A stretch of 64,000 nucleotides of DNA from JACCVG01 sp963790245. Lineage in GTDB: Bacteria; Actinomycetota; Thermoleophilia; Solirubrobacterales; Thermoleophilaceae. The stretch covers positions 372,001 through 436,000 of the forward strand of contig CAWBNP010000002.1 of the NCBI GenBank assembly GCA_963790245.1, given 5' to 3'. A program made the translations under genes and the position numbers. The notes under the pieces were generated by a model. That model did no database searches. It saw only the letters and a program-made list of their open reading frames with translations, and was not told the DNA's origin. Within the stretch, counting starts at the first letter, position 1. The number at the start of each line of letters is the position of its first letter. Below are positions 38,366 to 46,321 of this stretch, piece after piece.

Positions 38366-39385
38366 CTAGAGCGTCAGGACGACCTTGCCGACGTTCTTGC
38401 GCTCCTGGATGAAACGGTGTGCATCGGGCCCCCGCTCGAGCGGAAACGCCTCCGCGACGACGGGCCGCAGCGACCCCGCGGCAATCCACTCCGACAGCGG
38501 CTGGACGTATTCGTCCAGCGAGCCCTTGGCATCCCAGAGCGTCAGCATGTTGAGGCCGATCACGGCCTTCGACGGCGGCATCAGCCGCATCGGATTGAAC
38601 CAGGGCGTCTCGATCACGCCGCGCAGGGCGTGGACCACGTTGCGCTTCTCGCCCGAGACGAACGACGACGCTCCGAAGCAGACGAGCCGACCGCCGGCGC
38701 CGAGCAACGAGAAGCTGCGCCGGAAGCTCGACCCGCCGACCGCGTCCATCACGATGTCGAGCGGCTCCTTCATCCCGGTCATGCGGCGGATCTCCTTGAC
38801 GAAATCCTTGTCGCGGTAGTCGATCGGGTGATCCACGCCGAAGCCGCGAATCGCCTCATGTTTCGAGGGCGAGGCCGTGCCGAACACCTCGGCGCCGACG
38901 AGCTTCGCGATCTGGGTGGCCGCGATCCCGACGCCGCCGGCCGCGGCGTGCAGCAGCACCCGCTCACCGCTGAGCATCGCGCCGTAACGGCAAAGGCCCG
39001 CGTAGGCGGTGGCGTAGTTGACCGGGAAGGCCGCGCCCTCCTCGAAGCTCCAGTCCTCCGGCAGCGGAATCAGCTGTTCGGCATCGGTGACGACGAACTC
39101 GGCGTACCCGCCGAACCTGCTGCCGCCGAGCACCCGGTCTCCGACCGCGACGCCGGTGACATCCGGGCCCAGTGACTCGACCACGCCGGCGAACTCGTAG
39201 CCGACGACGCTCGGGAGCTTCGGCGCGTCCGGATAGAGCCCCATCCGCGCCATCACGTCTGCGAAGTTGATGCCGGCGGCTTTAACGGCGATCCGGACCT
39301 GTCCGATTCCCGGCTCGGGATCAGGACGCTGCTCGACGCGAAGCACCTCCGGGGCGCCGTGGGCTGTGATCACGAGCGCCCTCAC
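38366..39385 (-). CDS. Zinc-type alcohol dehydrogenase / NADPH:quinone reductase family protein
   Basis: 339 aa. MDR superfamily features are the GroES-like domain (INFADVMARMGLYP, VGYEFAGVVESLGPDVTGVAVGDRVLG) and the Rossmann motif HAAAGGVGIAATQIAKLVGAEVFGTAS. No structural zinc cysteine cluster is evident, which fits the quinone reductase/VAT-1-like branch. It starts with an ATGA overlap at the end of serA and is followed by the leuA leader region. The substrate is unknown. Confidence 0.85.
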   Translation of the reverse strand: MRALVITAHGAPEVLRVEQRPDPEPGIGQVRIAVKAAGINFADVMARMGLYPDAPKLPSVVGYEFAGVVESLGPDVTGVAVGDRVLGGSRFGGYAEFVVTDAEQLIPLPEDWSFEEGAAFPVNYATAYAGLCRYGAMLSGERVLLHAAAGGVGIAATQIAKLVGAEVFGTASPSKHEAIRGFGVDHPIDYRDKDFVKEIRRMTGMKEPLDIVMDAVGGSSFRRSFSLLGAGGRLVCFGASSFVSGEKRNVVHALRGVIETPWFNPMRLMPPSKAVIGLNMLTLWDAKGSLDEYVQPLSEWIAAGSLRPVVAEAFPLERGPDAHRFIQERKNVGKVVLTL

Positions 39386-40989
39386 AGGTTCACCGCCCGT
39401 CCGTCGTGGAACCCCTCGAGCGCGACGATCGCGTCGATCACCGCCGGCGGGACGGCGGCGTCCGTAGTGACCGTCATGACGGCCTCGTCGCCGACGGTGC
39501 CCTCGGCGCCGATCGCCGCCGAGGCGATGTTGACCCCGTGCTCGCCGAAGATCGAGCCGACCCGCCCGACCATCCCCGGTTGGTCGACGTAGCGGAAGAC
39601 GGCGAGGTGCGGAGCGAGGGCGAGGTTGAAGCTCTGCCCGTGGACCGAAACGAGGTGGGGCACGCTCTTGGGGCCGAAGCCGGTGCCGGCGACGTCCACG
39701 CGCGCCTCGCCCGAAACGATCGCGACACCGACCAACTCGTTGAAGTTGACCGACTCGCCCTGCTTGCGCTCGGAGATCACGATTCCGCGTGCCTCGGCGA
39801 GCGACGGGGCGTTGACGACGTTCACGTGCTCCTCGGTGTGATCGCGCAGCACGCCGATCAGTACCGCGGTCGTCAGGGGCCGGGTGTCGAACTCCGCCAG
39901 CCGGCCCTCGAAGCTGACCTCGATCCGGTCGATCGACGAGGCCGATGTCAGCCCGACCGCCAGCCGTCCGAGGCTCTCGCAGAGCGGCAGCAGGGGTCCG
40001 AGGACGGCCATGTCCTCAGGCCGGACGGTCGGAACGTTGACGGCGGTCGTCACCGAGCCCCCGTGTAGCGCCAGGATCACCTGCTCGGCGGTCTGGACGC
40101 CCGCGCGATCCTGGGCCTCGGTCGTTGAGGCGCCGAGGTGCGGGGTGACGACGACGTTGTCGAGCGCGAACAGCGGGTGCTCGGTGATCGGCTCGGTCGG
40201 AAAGACGTCCAGGGCGGCGCCGCCGAGCTTGCCGGACTGAAGCGCTGCGAGCAGCGCGTCATGGTCGACCAGTTCGCCGCGAGCGCAGTTGATGACCAGC
40301 GCGCCATCTCGCATCTGCGCGAAGGCCTCGGCATCGAGCCAGTTGGCGGTGTCGGGGGTGTTCGGGAGGTGGATCGTCACGATGTCGGCGCGCGCGTAGA
40401 GCTCAGCTGAGCTCTCGGCCTTCTCCACCCCTAACTCGCGGTAGCGCTCGGCGGCGACAAACGGGTCATAGGCGAGCACGTTGATGTCGAACCCCTGGGC
40501 GCGCTCGGCGACCAGCTGCCCGATCCGGCCGAAGCCGACGATGCCGAGCGTCTTGCCATAGACCTCGATGCCGCCGAAGCTCGACCGCTCCCACTTGCCG
40601 CTCTTGAGCGATCCGTGGGCCTGCGGCACGTTGCGGCAAAGCGCGAGCATCAGGGCGATCGTGTGCTCGGCCGCGGCGACCACGTTCGAAGCTGGAGCGT
40701 TAGCCACGATCACCCCGGCCTTGGTCGCCGCCTCGACATCTACGTTGTCGACGCCGATCCCGGCGCGGCCTATAACTTTGAGACGCTGCCCCCGCTCGAT
40801 CAGCTCAGCGGTCAGCTTGGTCGCCGAGCGGATCAGGATCGCGTCGTAGTCGCCGATCCGCTCGATCAGCTCCGACTCGTCCCAGTCAACGCCCAGGTCG
40901 ACGTCGAAGTGCTCGCGCAGCAGATCGACCCCCGAGTCGGCGAGCTTCTCCTTGACCAGGACGCGCGCCCGTCCTTCGGTGCCGCTCAT
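39382..40989 (-). CDS. serA: D-3-phosphoglycerate dehydrogenase
   Basis: 535 aa, the long form with an intervening domain and C-terminal ACT domain, as in Mycobacterium. SerA oxidises 3-phosphoglycerate to 3-phosphohydroxypyruvate. The NAD-binding motif GFGRIGQLVAERAQGF, NCARGELVDHDALLAALQSG, and HLGASTTEAQDRAG with the catalytic His are seen. The ACT domain (about 455-530) contains DQPGMVGRVGSIFGEHGVNIASAAIG and probably binds L-serine. The ATG overlaps the stop of a 19-codon frame as ATGA. Confidence 0.95.
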   Translation of the reverse strand: MSGTEGRARVLVKEKLADSGVDLLREHFDVDLGVDWDESELIERIGDYDAILIRSATKLTAELIERGQRLKVIGRAGIGVDNVDVEAATKAGVIVANAPASNVVAAAEHTIALMLALCRNVPQAHGSLKSGKWERSSFGGIEVYGKTLGIVGFGRIGQLVAERAQGFDINVLAYDPFVAAERYRELGVEKAESSAELYARADIVTIHLPNTPDTANWLDAEAFAQMRDGALVINCARGELVDHDALLAALQSGKLGGAALDVFPTEPITEHPLFALDNVVVTPHLGASTTEAQDRAGVQTAEQVILALHGGSVTTAVNVPTVRPEDMAVLGPLLPLCESLGRLAVGLTSASSIDRIEVSFEGRLAEFDTRPLTTAVLIGVLRDHTEEHVNVVNAPSLAEARGIVISERKQGESVNFNELVGVAIVSGEARVDVAGTGFGPKSVPHLVSVHGQSFNLALAPHLAVFRYVDQPGMVGRVGSIFGEHGVNIASAAIGAEGTVGDEAVMTVTTDAAVPPAVIDAIVALEGFHDGRAVNL

Positions 40990-41045
40990 CGAGTCGCGCC
41001 CCTACGGGGTGAGCGCTGCTGGATGAGGACCCGGTGGGGTCTCAT
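40986..41045 (-). CDS. 19-codon coupled small ORF between serC and serA
   Basis: The frame MRPHRVLIQQRSPRRGATR starts with an ATGA overlap at the serC stop and ends with an ATGA overlap at the serA start. Its first 19 bp are identical to the leuB start region (32233-32251), so both begin MRPHRV. The same stretch forms a hairpin (41022-41046). It may only relay ribosomes from serC to serA. No family is recognised. Confidence 0.4.
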   Translation of the reverse strand: MRPHRVLIQQRSPRRGATR

Positions 41046-42184
41046 CCCCGTACCTCCGAGTCGTTGTCGACCACCCAGTCGATGCATGCGGTCAGCGCCT
41101 CGATGTCGGCGGGGTCGATCGCCGGGAACATCCCGATCCGCAGCTGGTTGCGGCCCAGCTTGCGATAGGGCTCGACATCGACGACCCCGTTCGCTCGCAA
41201 GACCTTCGCCAGGGCCGTCGCATCGACGGTGTCGTCGAAGTCGATCGTGCCGACGACGAGTGAGCGGTTCGCCGGATCGGCCACGAACGGCGTCGCGGCC
41301 CCCGAAGCATCGGCCCAGCCGTAGAGGTGGTCCGAGGACGTCTTCGTCCGCTCCACGCACCACTCCAGCCCGCCCGAGGAGAGCATCCACTCGAGCTGCT
41401 CCGCGAGCATGATGAGCGTCGCGAGCGCGGGTGTGTTGTAGGTCTGGTCCTTGCGCGAGTTCTCGAGCGCCGTCGCGAGCGACAGGAAGCTCGGCTGCCA
41501 GCGGCCGGAGGCGCCGTCGAGCTCTCCGATCCGCTCGATCGCTGCCGGGCTCATCAGCGCGAGCCAGAGCCCGCCGTCGGAGCCGAAGCCCTTTTGCGGC
41601 GCAAAGTAGTAGACGTCAGCGGCCGCGGGGTTGACCGGAAGCCCTCCGGCGCCGGAGGTGGCATCGACGAGCACCAGGGCATCGCCAGCGCCCTCGGGCC
41701 GCTCGACGGCCGTCATCACGCCGGTCGAAGTCTCGTTGTGGGCCCAGCCGATGACATCGGCCGCGGGGTCGCCGACCGGCACGGCGGCGCTGCCCGGTTC
41801 GGCGTCGATCACGATCGGGTCCTCGAGGAACGGGGCACCCGCGGTCACCTGGGCGAACTTGCCGGAGAACTCGCCGCAGACCATGTGCAGCGCCCGCTCG
41901 CGGACCAAGCAGGTCGCGGCCGCGTCCCAGAACGCCGTCGTGCCTCCATTGCCGAGTACGACCTCGTACCCGTCCGGGGCCTCCAGGAGCGCGGCGGTGC
42001 CGGAGCGAACCCGCGCCACCAGGTCCTTGACCGGCTGCTGCCGGTGCGACGTTCCCATCAGCTCGGCCGCTTCTACGAGGCTCTGAAGGGCCTCCGGCCG
42101 CACCTTTGACGGCCCGCACCCAAAACGCCCGTCAACGGGCTTGAGCTGTTCGGGAATCGCCGGGATCGGAGCGCCCGGACCTAG
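41042..42184 (-). CDS. serC: Phosphoserine aminotransferase
   Basis: About 380 aa. SerC transaminates phosphohydroxypyruvate. The sequence follows the actinobacterial type closely: IPEQLKPVDGRFGCGPSKVRPE, GTSHRQQPVKDLVARVRSG, LGNGGTTAFWDAA, IGWAHNETSTGV, DATSGAGGLPV, YYFAPQKGFGSDGGLW (PLP lysine in PQK), GTIDFDDTVDA and EPYRKLGRNQLRIGMFPAI. No ATG, GTG or TTG lies between the ilvC stop and the homologous N-terminus. I place the start at CTA 42182-42184, overlapping the ilvC stop as CTAG; an upstream ATG at 42310 would overlap ilvC by 130 nt. Confidence 0.88.
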   Translation of the reverse strand, partial: LGPGAPIPAIPEQLKPVDGRFGCGPSKVRPEALQSLVEAAELMGTSHRQQPVKDLVARVRSGTAALLEAPDGYEVVLGNGGTTAFWDAAATCLVRERALHMVCGEFSGKFAQVTAGAPFLEDPIVIDAEPGSAAVPVGDPAADVIGWAHNETSTGVMTAVERPEGAGDALVLVDATSGAGGLPVNPAAADVYYFAPQKGFGSDGGLWLALMSPAAIERIGELDGASGRWQPSFLSLATALENSRKDQTYNTPALATLIMLAEQLEWMLSSGGLEWCVERTKTSSDHLYGWADASGAATPFVADPANRSLVVGTIDFDDTVDATALAKVLRANGVVDVEPYRKLGRNQLRIGMFPAIDPADIEALTACIDWVVDNDSEVRG

Positions 42185-43170
42185 AACTCGGTGTCGATCC
42201 AGGGCATCATCGAGCGGAGCTGCTTGCCTTCGCGCTCGACCTGATGGTTCTGCTGCTCCTCGCGCATCCGCTGGAAGTTCTCTTGGCCGGCGGCGTTCTC
42301 GGCGATCCACTCGCGCGCGAACTCACCCGACTGGATCTCCGAGAGGATCTGGCGCATCGAGGCACGGGTCTCGTCGGTGATGATCCGCTTCCCGCGGGTG
42401 AGGTCGCCGTACTCGGCGGTGTTGGAGATCGAGTAGCGCATGCCGCTGATCCCCTTCTCGTACATCAGGTCGACGATCAACTTCAGTTCGTGGAGGCACT
42501 CGAAGTATGCGAGCCGAGGGTCATAGCCGGCATCAACGAGCGTCTCGTAGCCCGCTCGGACGAGCTCTGAGGCGCCGCCGCAGAGCACCGCCTGCTCTCC
42601 GAAGAGGTCGGTTTCGGTCTCTTCGCGGAAGGAGGTCTCGATCACGCCGGCGCGGGTGCAACCGATCCCCTTGGCGTAGGCGAGGACGAGGTCGCGCGCC
42701 GAGCCCGAGGCGTCCTGGTGGACGGCGGTCAGACCGGGGACGCCACTGCCCTCGACGTACTGTCGACGAACGAGGTGACCGGGCCCCTTCGGGGCAGCCA
42801 TTCCGACGTCAACTTCGGGGCCGGGCGCGATCTGATCGAAGTGGATCGAAAACCCGTGCGCGAACATCAGGAGGTTGCCCGGCGCAATCCCGTCGCGTAT
42901 ATCGGACTCCCATACCGCGGCCTGCTGCTCGTCCGGGAGAAGGATCATCACGACGTCGCCGCGGCTCGCCGCATCGGCGATCGGGAGGACGGTCAGGCCG
43001 CCCTGCTCGGCCTTTGCGACCGAGGAGGAGTCCTCGCGCAGGCCGACGACGACATCGACCCCGGAGTCTTTGAGGTTGAGCGCGTGCGCGTGGCCCTGAG
43101 AGCCGAAGCCCAGGATCGCGACGGTCTTGCCGTCGAGCTTGGAGAGGTCTGCATCGTTGTCGTAGATCAT
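42181..43170 (-). CDS. ilvC: Ketol-acid reductoisomerase (class I)
   Basis: 329 aa, the short class I form. IlvC isomerises and reduces acetohydroxy acids with NADPH and magnesium. The N-terminal Rossmann motif is GFGSQGHAHALNLKDSGVDVVVGLREDSSS, with a cofactor loop typical for NADPH. GPGHLVRRQYVEGSGVPGLTAVHQDASG and EETETDLFGEQAVLCGG carry catalytic residues. It starts 12 nt after the end of menE and is followed by serC. It is separated from ilvBN by the men genes. Confidence 0.95.
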   Translation of the reverse strand: MIYDNDADLSKLDGKTVAILGFGSQGHAHALNLKDSGVDVVVGLREDSSSVAKAEQGGLTVLPIADAASRGDVVMILLPDEQQAAVWESDIRDGIAPGNLLMFAHGFSIHFDQIAPGPEVDVGMAAPKGPGHLVRRQYVEGSGVPGLTAVHQDASGSARDLVLAYAKGIGCTRAGVIETSFREETETDLFGEQAVLCGGASELVRAGYETLVDAGYDPRLAYFECLHELKLIVDLMYEKGISGMRYSISNTAEYGDLTRGKRIITDETRASMRQILSEIQSGEFAREWIAENAAGQENFQRMREEQQNHQVEREGKQLRSMMPWIDTEF

Positions 43171-43182
43171 CGGCCGGGCACT

Positions 43183-44523
43183 CTAGCGATCGCTTTCGGG
43201 ATCCGGGATTCGCAGTTGAGCGCGGAGCAGCTTCCCGGCCACGTTGCGCGGCAGCTCCGCAACGCGCTCGATTCGCTTCGGGACCTTGTACCGCGAGATC
43301 CGCTCGCGGCAGTGAGCCAGCAGCTCCGCATCCTCGGCCGGGCCTCGCAGGATCACCAGAGCGACGATCGCCTCCCCCCACTCCGGGTCGGGAACGCCGA
43401 GAACGGCGGCGTCGGATACGGCCGGATGGGAGAGCAGCGCTTGCTCGACCTCGACAGCGCCGACGTTCTCGCCGCCGGTCACGATCACGTCCTTGAGTCG
43501 CCCCCCGATCTGCAGCAGCCCGTTCTCGTCGACGCGGCCGAGGTCTCCGGTGTGGAGCCAGCCGTCCCCCGAGATCTCGCCCGGCGCGACCATCGGGCCA
43601 CGGACGAGCAGCTCGTCCTCGGGCGAGGTCTTCAACTCGACCCCGGGAAGCGGTCGCGCCCCGCGGACGCCGGCGAGCGCCTCGGCGGGGGTCAGCGTCG
43701 CGACCTGCGATGCGGTCTCGGTCATGCCGTAGGTGGGGACGATCGGCAGGGCCGCCGCGCGCGCCCAGTCGAGCAGGTCCCCCGGGACCGGAGCGCCACC
43801 CAGCAGGCAGGCGCGCAAATCGGGGGCCGAGCCGAGACCGCCGTCGCGCAGCCGGCGCAGCATCGTCGGGACGAGCGAGCAAAGCGTGATCGCGCGGCGC
43901 TCGAAGGCGTCGATCACCCGATCGGGCTCGAACCGCTCGTGGATCACCGCGGTCGTCCCATAGATCGCAGCCCGCAGCACGATCGCCAGACCACCGATGT
44001 GGAACAACGGCAGCGCGCTGAGCCAGCGATCGTCGGGATCGAGGCCGACGTTCCAGGCCGCGGCGAGTGCGCTGCCGGCGTGGTTGGCGTAGGTCAGCTC
44101 CACCGGCTTGGGCTCGCCGGTCGTTCCGGACGTGAAGATCACCGTCTGGATCGCGCCGCGGTCGAGGTGCGCGGCGTGTACTGACCCGCGGCTCGGATCG
44201 GGCAACTCGCTGAGTACCGCGACGGTCGCGGCCGCCCGCTCGCGTTGGGCACGCTCCGCGCCCGTCGACCGTGGGTCGAGCGCGACCGCAACGGCGCCGA
44301 TCCGGCCGATCGCGTGCAGGCCGACGACGAAGTCCGCGCTCGGCGCCAGCGCAAGGCCGACGCGGTCATCGGGCCCGAGCCCCAGCGCCGTCAGTCCGCC
44401 GGCAATCCCCTCGACGCGTCCTTCGAGGTCGGCGTAGGACAGCGTCGCGTCGCCAGCCTCGACGGCGATCCGGTCGGGATGGGTACGTGCTCGGAGAGAC
44501 AGCCAGTCGTCCAGGCGAACTAT
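43183..44523 (-). CDS. menE: O-succinylbenzoate-CoA ligase (AMP-binding enzyme)
   Basis: 446 aa if it starts at ATA 44521-44523. The N-terminus typical of acyl-CoA ligases (VRLDDWLSLRARTHPDRIAVEAGDATLSYADLEGRV) is present but has no ATG, GTG or TTG; the first canonical one is far inside the gene at 44205. The AMP-binding motif is TVIFTSGTTGEPKPVELT. YGMTETASQVATL, GWLHTGDLGRVDENGLLQIGGRLKDVIVTGGENV and a C-terminal Lys motif (PRNVAGKLLRAQLR) follow. Placement beside menB, menA and menC supports MenE. It is divergent from menB, 14 bp apart. Confidence 0.88.
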   Translation of the reverse strand: MVRLDDWLSLRARTHPDRIAVEAGDATLSYADLEGRVEGIAGGLTALGLGPDDRVGLALAPSADFVVGLHAIGRIGAVAVALDPRSTGAERAQRERAAATVAVLSELPDPSRGSVHAAHLDRGAIQTVIFTSGTTGEPKPVELTYANHAGSALAAAWNVGLDPDDRWLSALPLFHIGGLAIVLRAAIYGTTAVIHERFEPDRVIDAFERRAITLCSLVPTMLRRLRDGGLGSAPDLRACLLGGAPVPGDLLDWARAAALPIVPTYGMTETASQVATLTPAEALAGVRGARPLPGVELKTSPEDELLVRGPMVAPGEISGDGWLHTGDLGRVDENGLLQIGGRLKDVIVTGGENVGAVEVEQALLSHPAVSDAAVLGVPDPEWGEAIVALVILRGPAEDAELLAHCRERISRYKVPKRIERVAELPRNVAGKLLRAQLRIPDPESDR

Positions 44524-44537
44524 CGTAGGCCCCGCCG

Positions 44538-45416
44538 ATGACCGACTTCGCCCAGCAGCACTCAGGACGCGTGATCGAGCCCGGGGCCGAGTGGCAGACG
44601 AGCGGGGAGCCGTTCACCGACATCCGCTACGAGACGGCGGGCGGAATCGCCAAGATCACGATCGCCCGCCCCGAGGTCCGCAACGCCTTCCGGCCCCAGA
44701 CGCTGATCGACATCTCGCGCGCGCTGGAGTTCGCCCGCGAGGACACCACGATCGGCGTGATCGTCCTGACCGGAGAGGGGCCGCTCGCGTTCTGCTCCGG
44801 TGGCGACCAGCGGGTCCGCGGCGACTCCGGCTACCTCGCCGAGGACGAAGCCGGTCGGGCGGGCGTCGGCCGCTTCCACGTAACCGACCTCCAGGTTCAG
44901 ATCCGGCGACTGCCGAAGCCCGTGATCGCGATGATCGCCGGCTACGCGATCGGTGGTGGCCACGTGCTGCACGTCGTCTGCGACCTCTCGATCGCCGCTG
45001 ATAACGCCCGCTTCGGACAAACGGGTCCGCGGGTCGGCTCGTTCGACGGCGGCTTCGGTGCGAGCCTGCTCGCAGGCCAGATCGGCCAGAAGCGCGCGCG
45101 GGAGATCTGGTACCTCTGCCGCCAGTACGACGCCGAGCAGGCGCTCGATATGGGACTGGTCAACACGGTCGTGCCGCTCGAGGAGCTCGAGCGGGAAACG
45201 GTCTCGTGGTGTGAGGAGATGCTCGCCCTCTCCCCCTTTTCCCTGCGGCTGCTCAAGGCGAGCTTCAACGCAGCCGACGACGGTCTGTCGGGCATCCAGC
45301 AGCTCGCGCACGACACGAACCTCCTCTTCTACGGCAGCGAAGAGGCCCAGGAGGGCCGCGACGCCTACCGCGAGGGTCGGCGACCGGACTTCGCGAAGTT
45401 CCCGAAGCGGCCTTGA
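44538..45416 (+). CDS. menB: 1,4-dihydroxy-2-naphthoyl-CoA synthase
   Basis: 292 aa. MenB is the crotonase that cyclises OSB-CoA. The oxyanion-hole and active-site segments are CSGGDQRVRGDSGYL, IAGYAIGGGHVLHVVCDLSIAADNARFGQTGPRVGSFDGGFGA, and the C-terminal AQEGRDAYREGRRPDFAKFPKRP typical of MenB. The ATG at 44538 has no visible ribosome-binding site and only 14 bp to the divergent menE, so leaderless translation is likely. It overlaps menA by 4 nt. Confidence 0.95.
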   Translation: MTDFAQQHSGRVIEPGAEWQTSGEPFTDIRYETAGGIAKITIARPEVRNAFRPQTLIDISRALEFAREDTTIGVIVLTGEGPLAFCSGGDQRVRGDSGYLAEDEAGRAGVGRFHVTDLQVQIRRLPKPVIAMIAGYAIGGGHVLHVVCDLSIAADNARFGQTGPRVGSFDGGFGASLLAGQIGQKRAREIWYLCRQYDAEQALDMGLVNTVVPLEELERETVSWCEEMLALSPFSLRLLKASFNAADDGLSGIQQLAHDTNLLFYGSEEAQEGRDAYREGRRPDFAKFPKRP

Positions 45417-46321
45417 CGGCAACCGCCGGACGATCTCTGTCGCCGCTGCGCGTCTGGGCGATCGCAGCGCGACCGCGGACCCTGCCGGCGGCGATCGCGC
45501 CGGTTCTCGTCGGCAGCGCGCTCGCGTGGACCGAGGCGGCGACGTTCCGGCCGGCAGCGTTCGCAGCGGCGCTGATCGGCAGCATCTTCATCCAGATCGG
45601 AACGAACCTCTCCAACGACTACTCAGACGCGCGCCGCGGCGCCGACACCGACGACCGCCTCGGTCCGCTGCGGGTGACCGCCGGCGGACTGGTCCCGCCC
45701 CGCCGTGTGCTCGCCTGGACCTACCTCGCGTTCGCGATCGCGCTCGCCGCCGGCGCCTACCTGGTCGCGGTCGCCGGAATCGAGCTGCTCTTCGTCGGAC
45801 TCGCGTCGATCGCCGCCGGCGTTCTATACACCGGTGGCCCGCGCCCGTACGGCTACGCCGGACTCGGCGAGCTGTTCGTCTTCCTGTTCTTCGGCGTCGT
45901 CGCGGTCGTCGGCTCCTACTTTGTCCAGACCGAGAGCTACGCCTGGCAGGCGTTCGCGCTGTCGGTCCCGGTCGGAATGCTGGCGGCGGCGATTCTCGTG
46001 ATCAACAACGTCCGCGACGTGGATACCGACCGCCGCGCCCGCAAGCACACGCTCGCGGTGCGGCTGGGGCGTGAGCGCGCCGCGATCCTCTTCGACGCGA
46101 TGCTCGTGACCGCCTACCTCACGCCGCCCGCCATGCTGCTCGCCGGGGCGCTCTCGCCCTGGATCCTGCTGACGCTGCTGAGCGCGCCAATCGCCCTACG
46201 GCTGGCGACCACGCTGCGCGACCGTCGTGATGGACCGGCGCTCAACCGCGCGCTGGCCGACGCCGGCTTGCTGCTCGGCGGCTACTCGCTGCTGCTCACG
46301 ATTGGAGTCCTGCTGTCCTGA
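45413..46321 (+). CDS. menA: 1,4-dihydroxy-2-naphthoate polyprenyltransferase
   Basis: 302 aa from TTG 45413 (TTGA overlap with menB). MenA is an integral membrane UbiA-family prenyltransferase that makes demethylmenaquinone. The aspartate-rich motifs are NLSNDYSDARRGADTDDR and NNVRDVDTDRRARKHTLAVRLG, and eight or nine hydrophobic segments are visible. RVTAGGLVPPRRVLAW is family-typical. Confidence 0.94.
   Translation: MTATAGRSLSPLRVWAIAARPRTLPAAIAPVLVGSALAWTEAATFRPAAFAAALIGSIFIQIGTNLSNDYSDARRGADTDDRLGPLRVTAGGLVPPRRVLAWTYLAFAIALAAGAYLVAVAGIELLFVGLASIAAGVLYTGGPRPYGYAGLGELFVFLFFGVVAVVGSYFVQTESYAWQAFALSVPVGMLAAAILVINNVRDVDTDRRARKHTLAVRLGRERAAILFDAMLVTAYLTPPAMLLAGALSPWILLTLLSAPIALRLATTLRDRRDGPALNRALADAGLLLGGYSLLLTIGVLLS

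Noticed and set aside
41042..42310. serC start at ATG 42310
   Set aside because: It would overlap ilvC by 130 nt, and the added N-terminus has no similarity to SerC.
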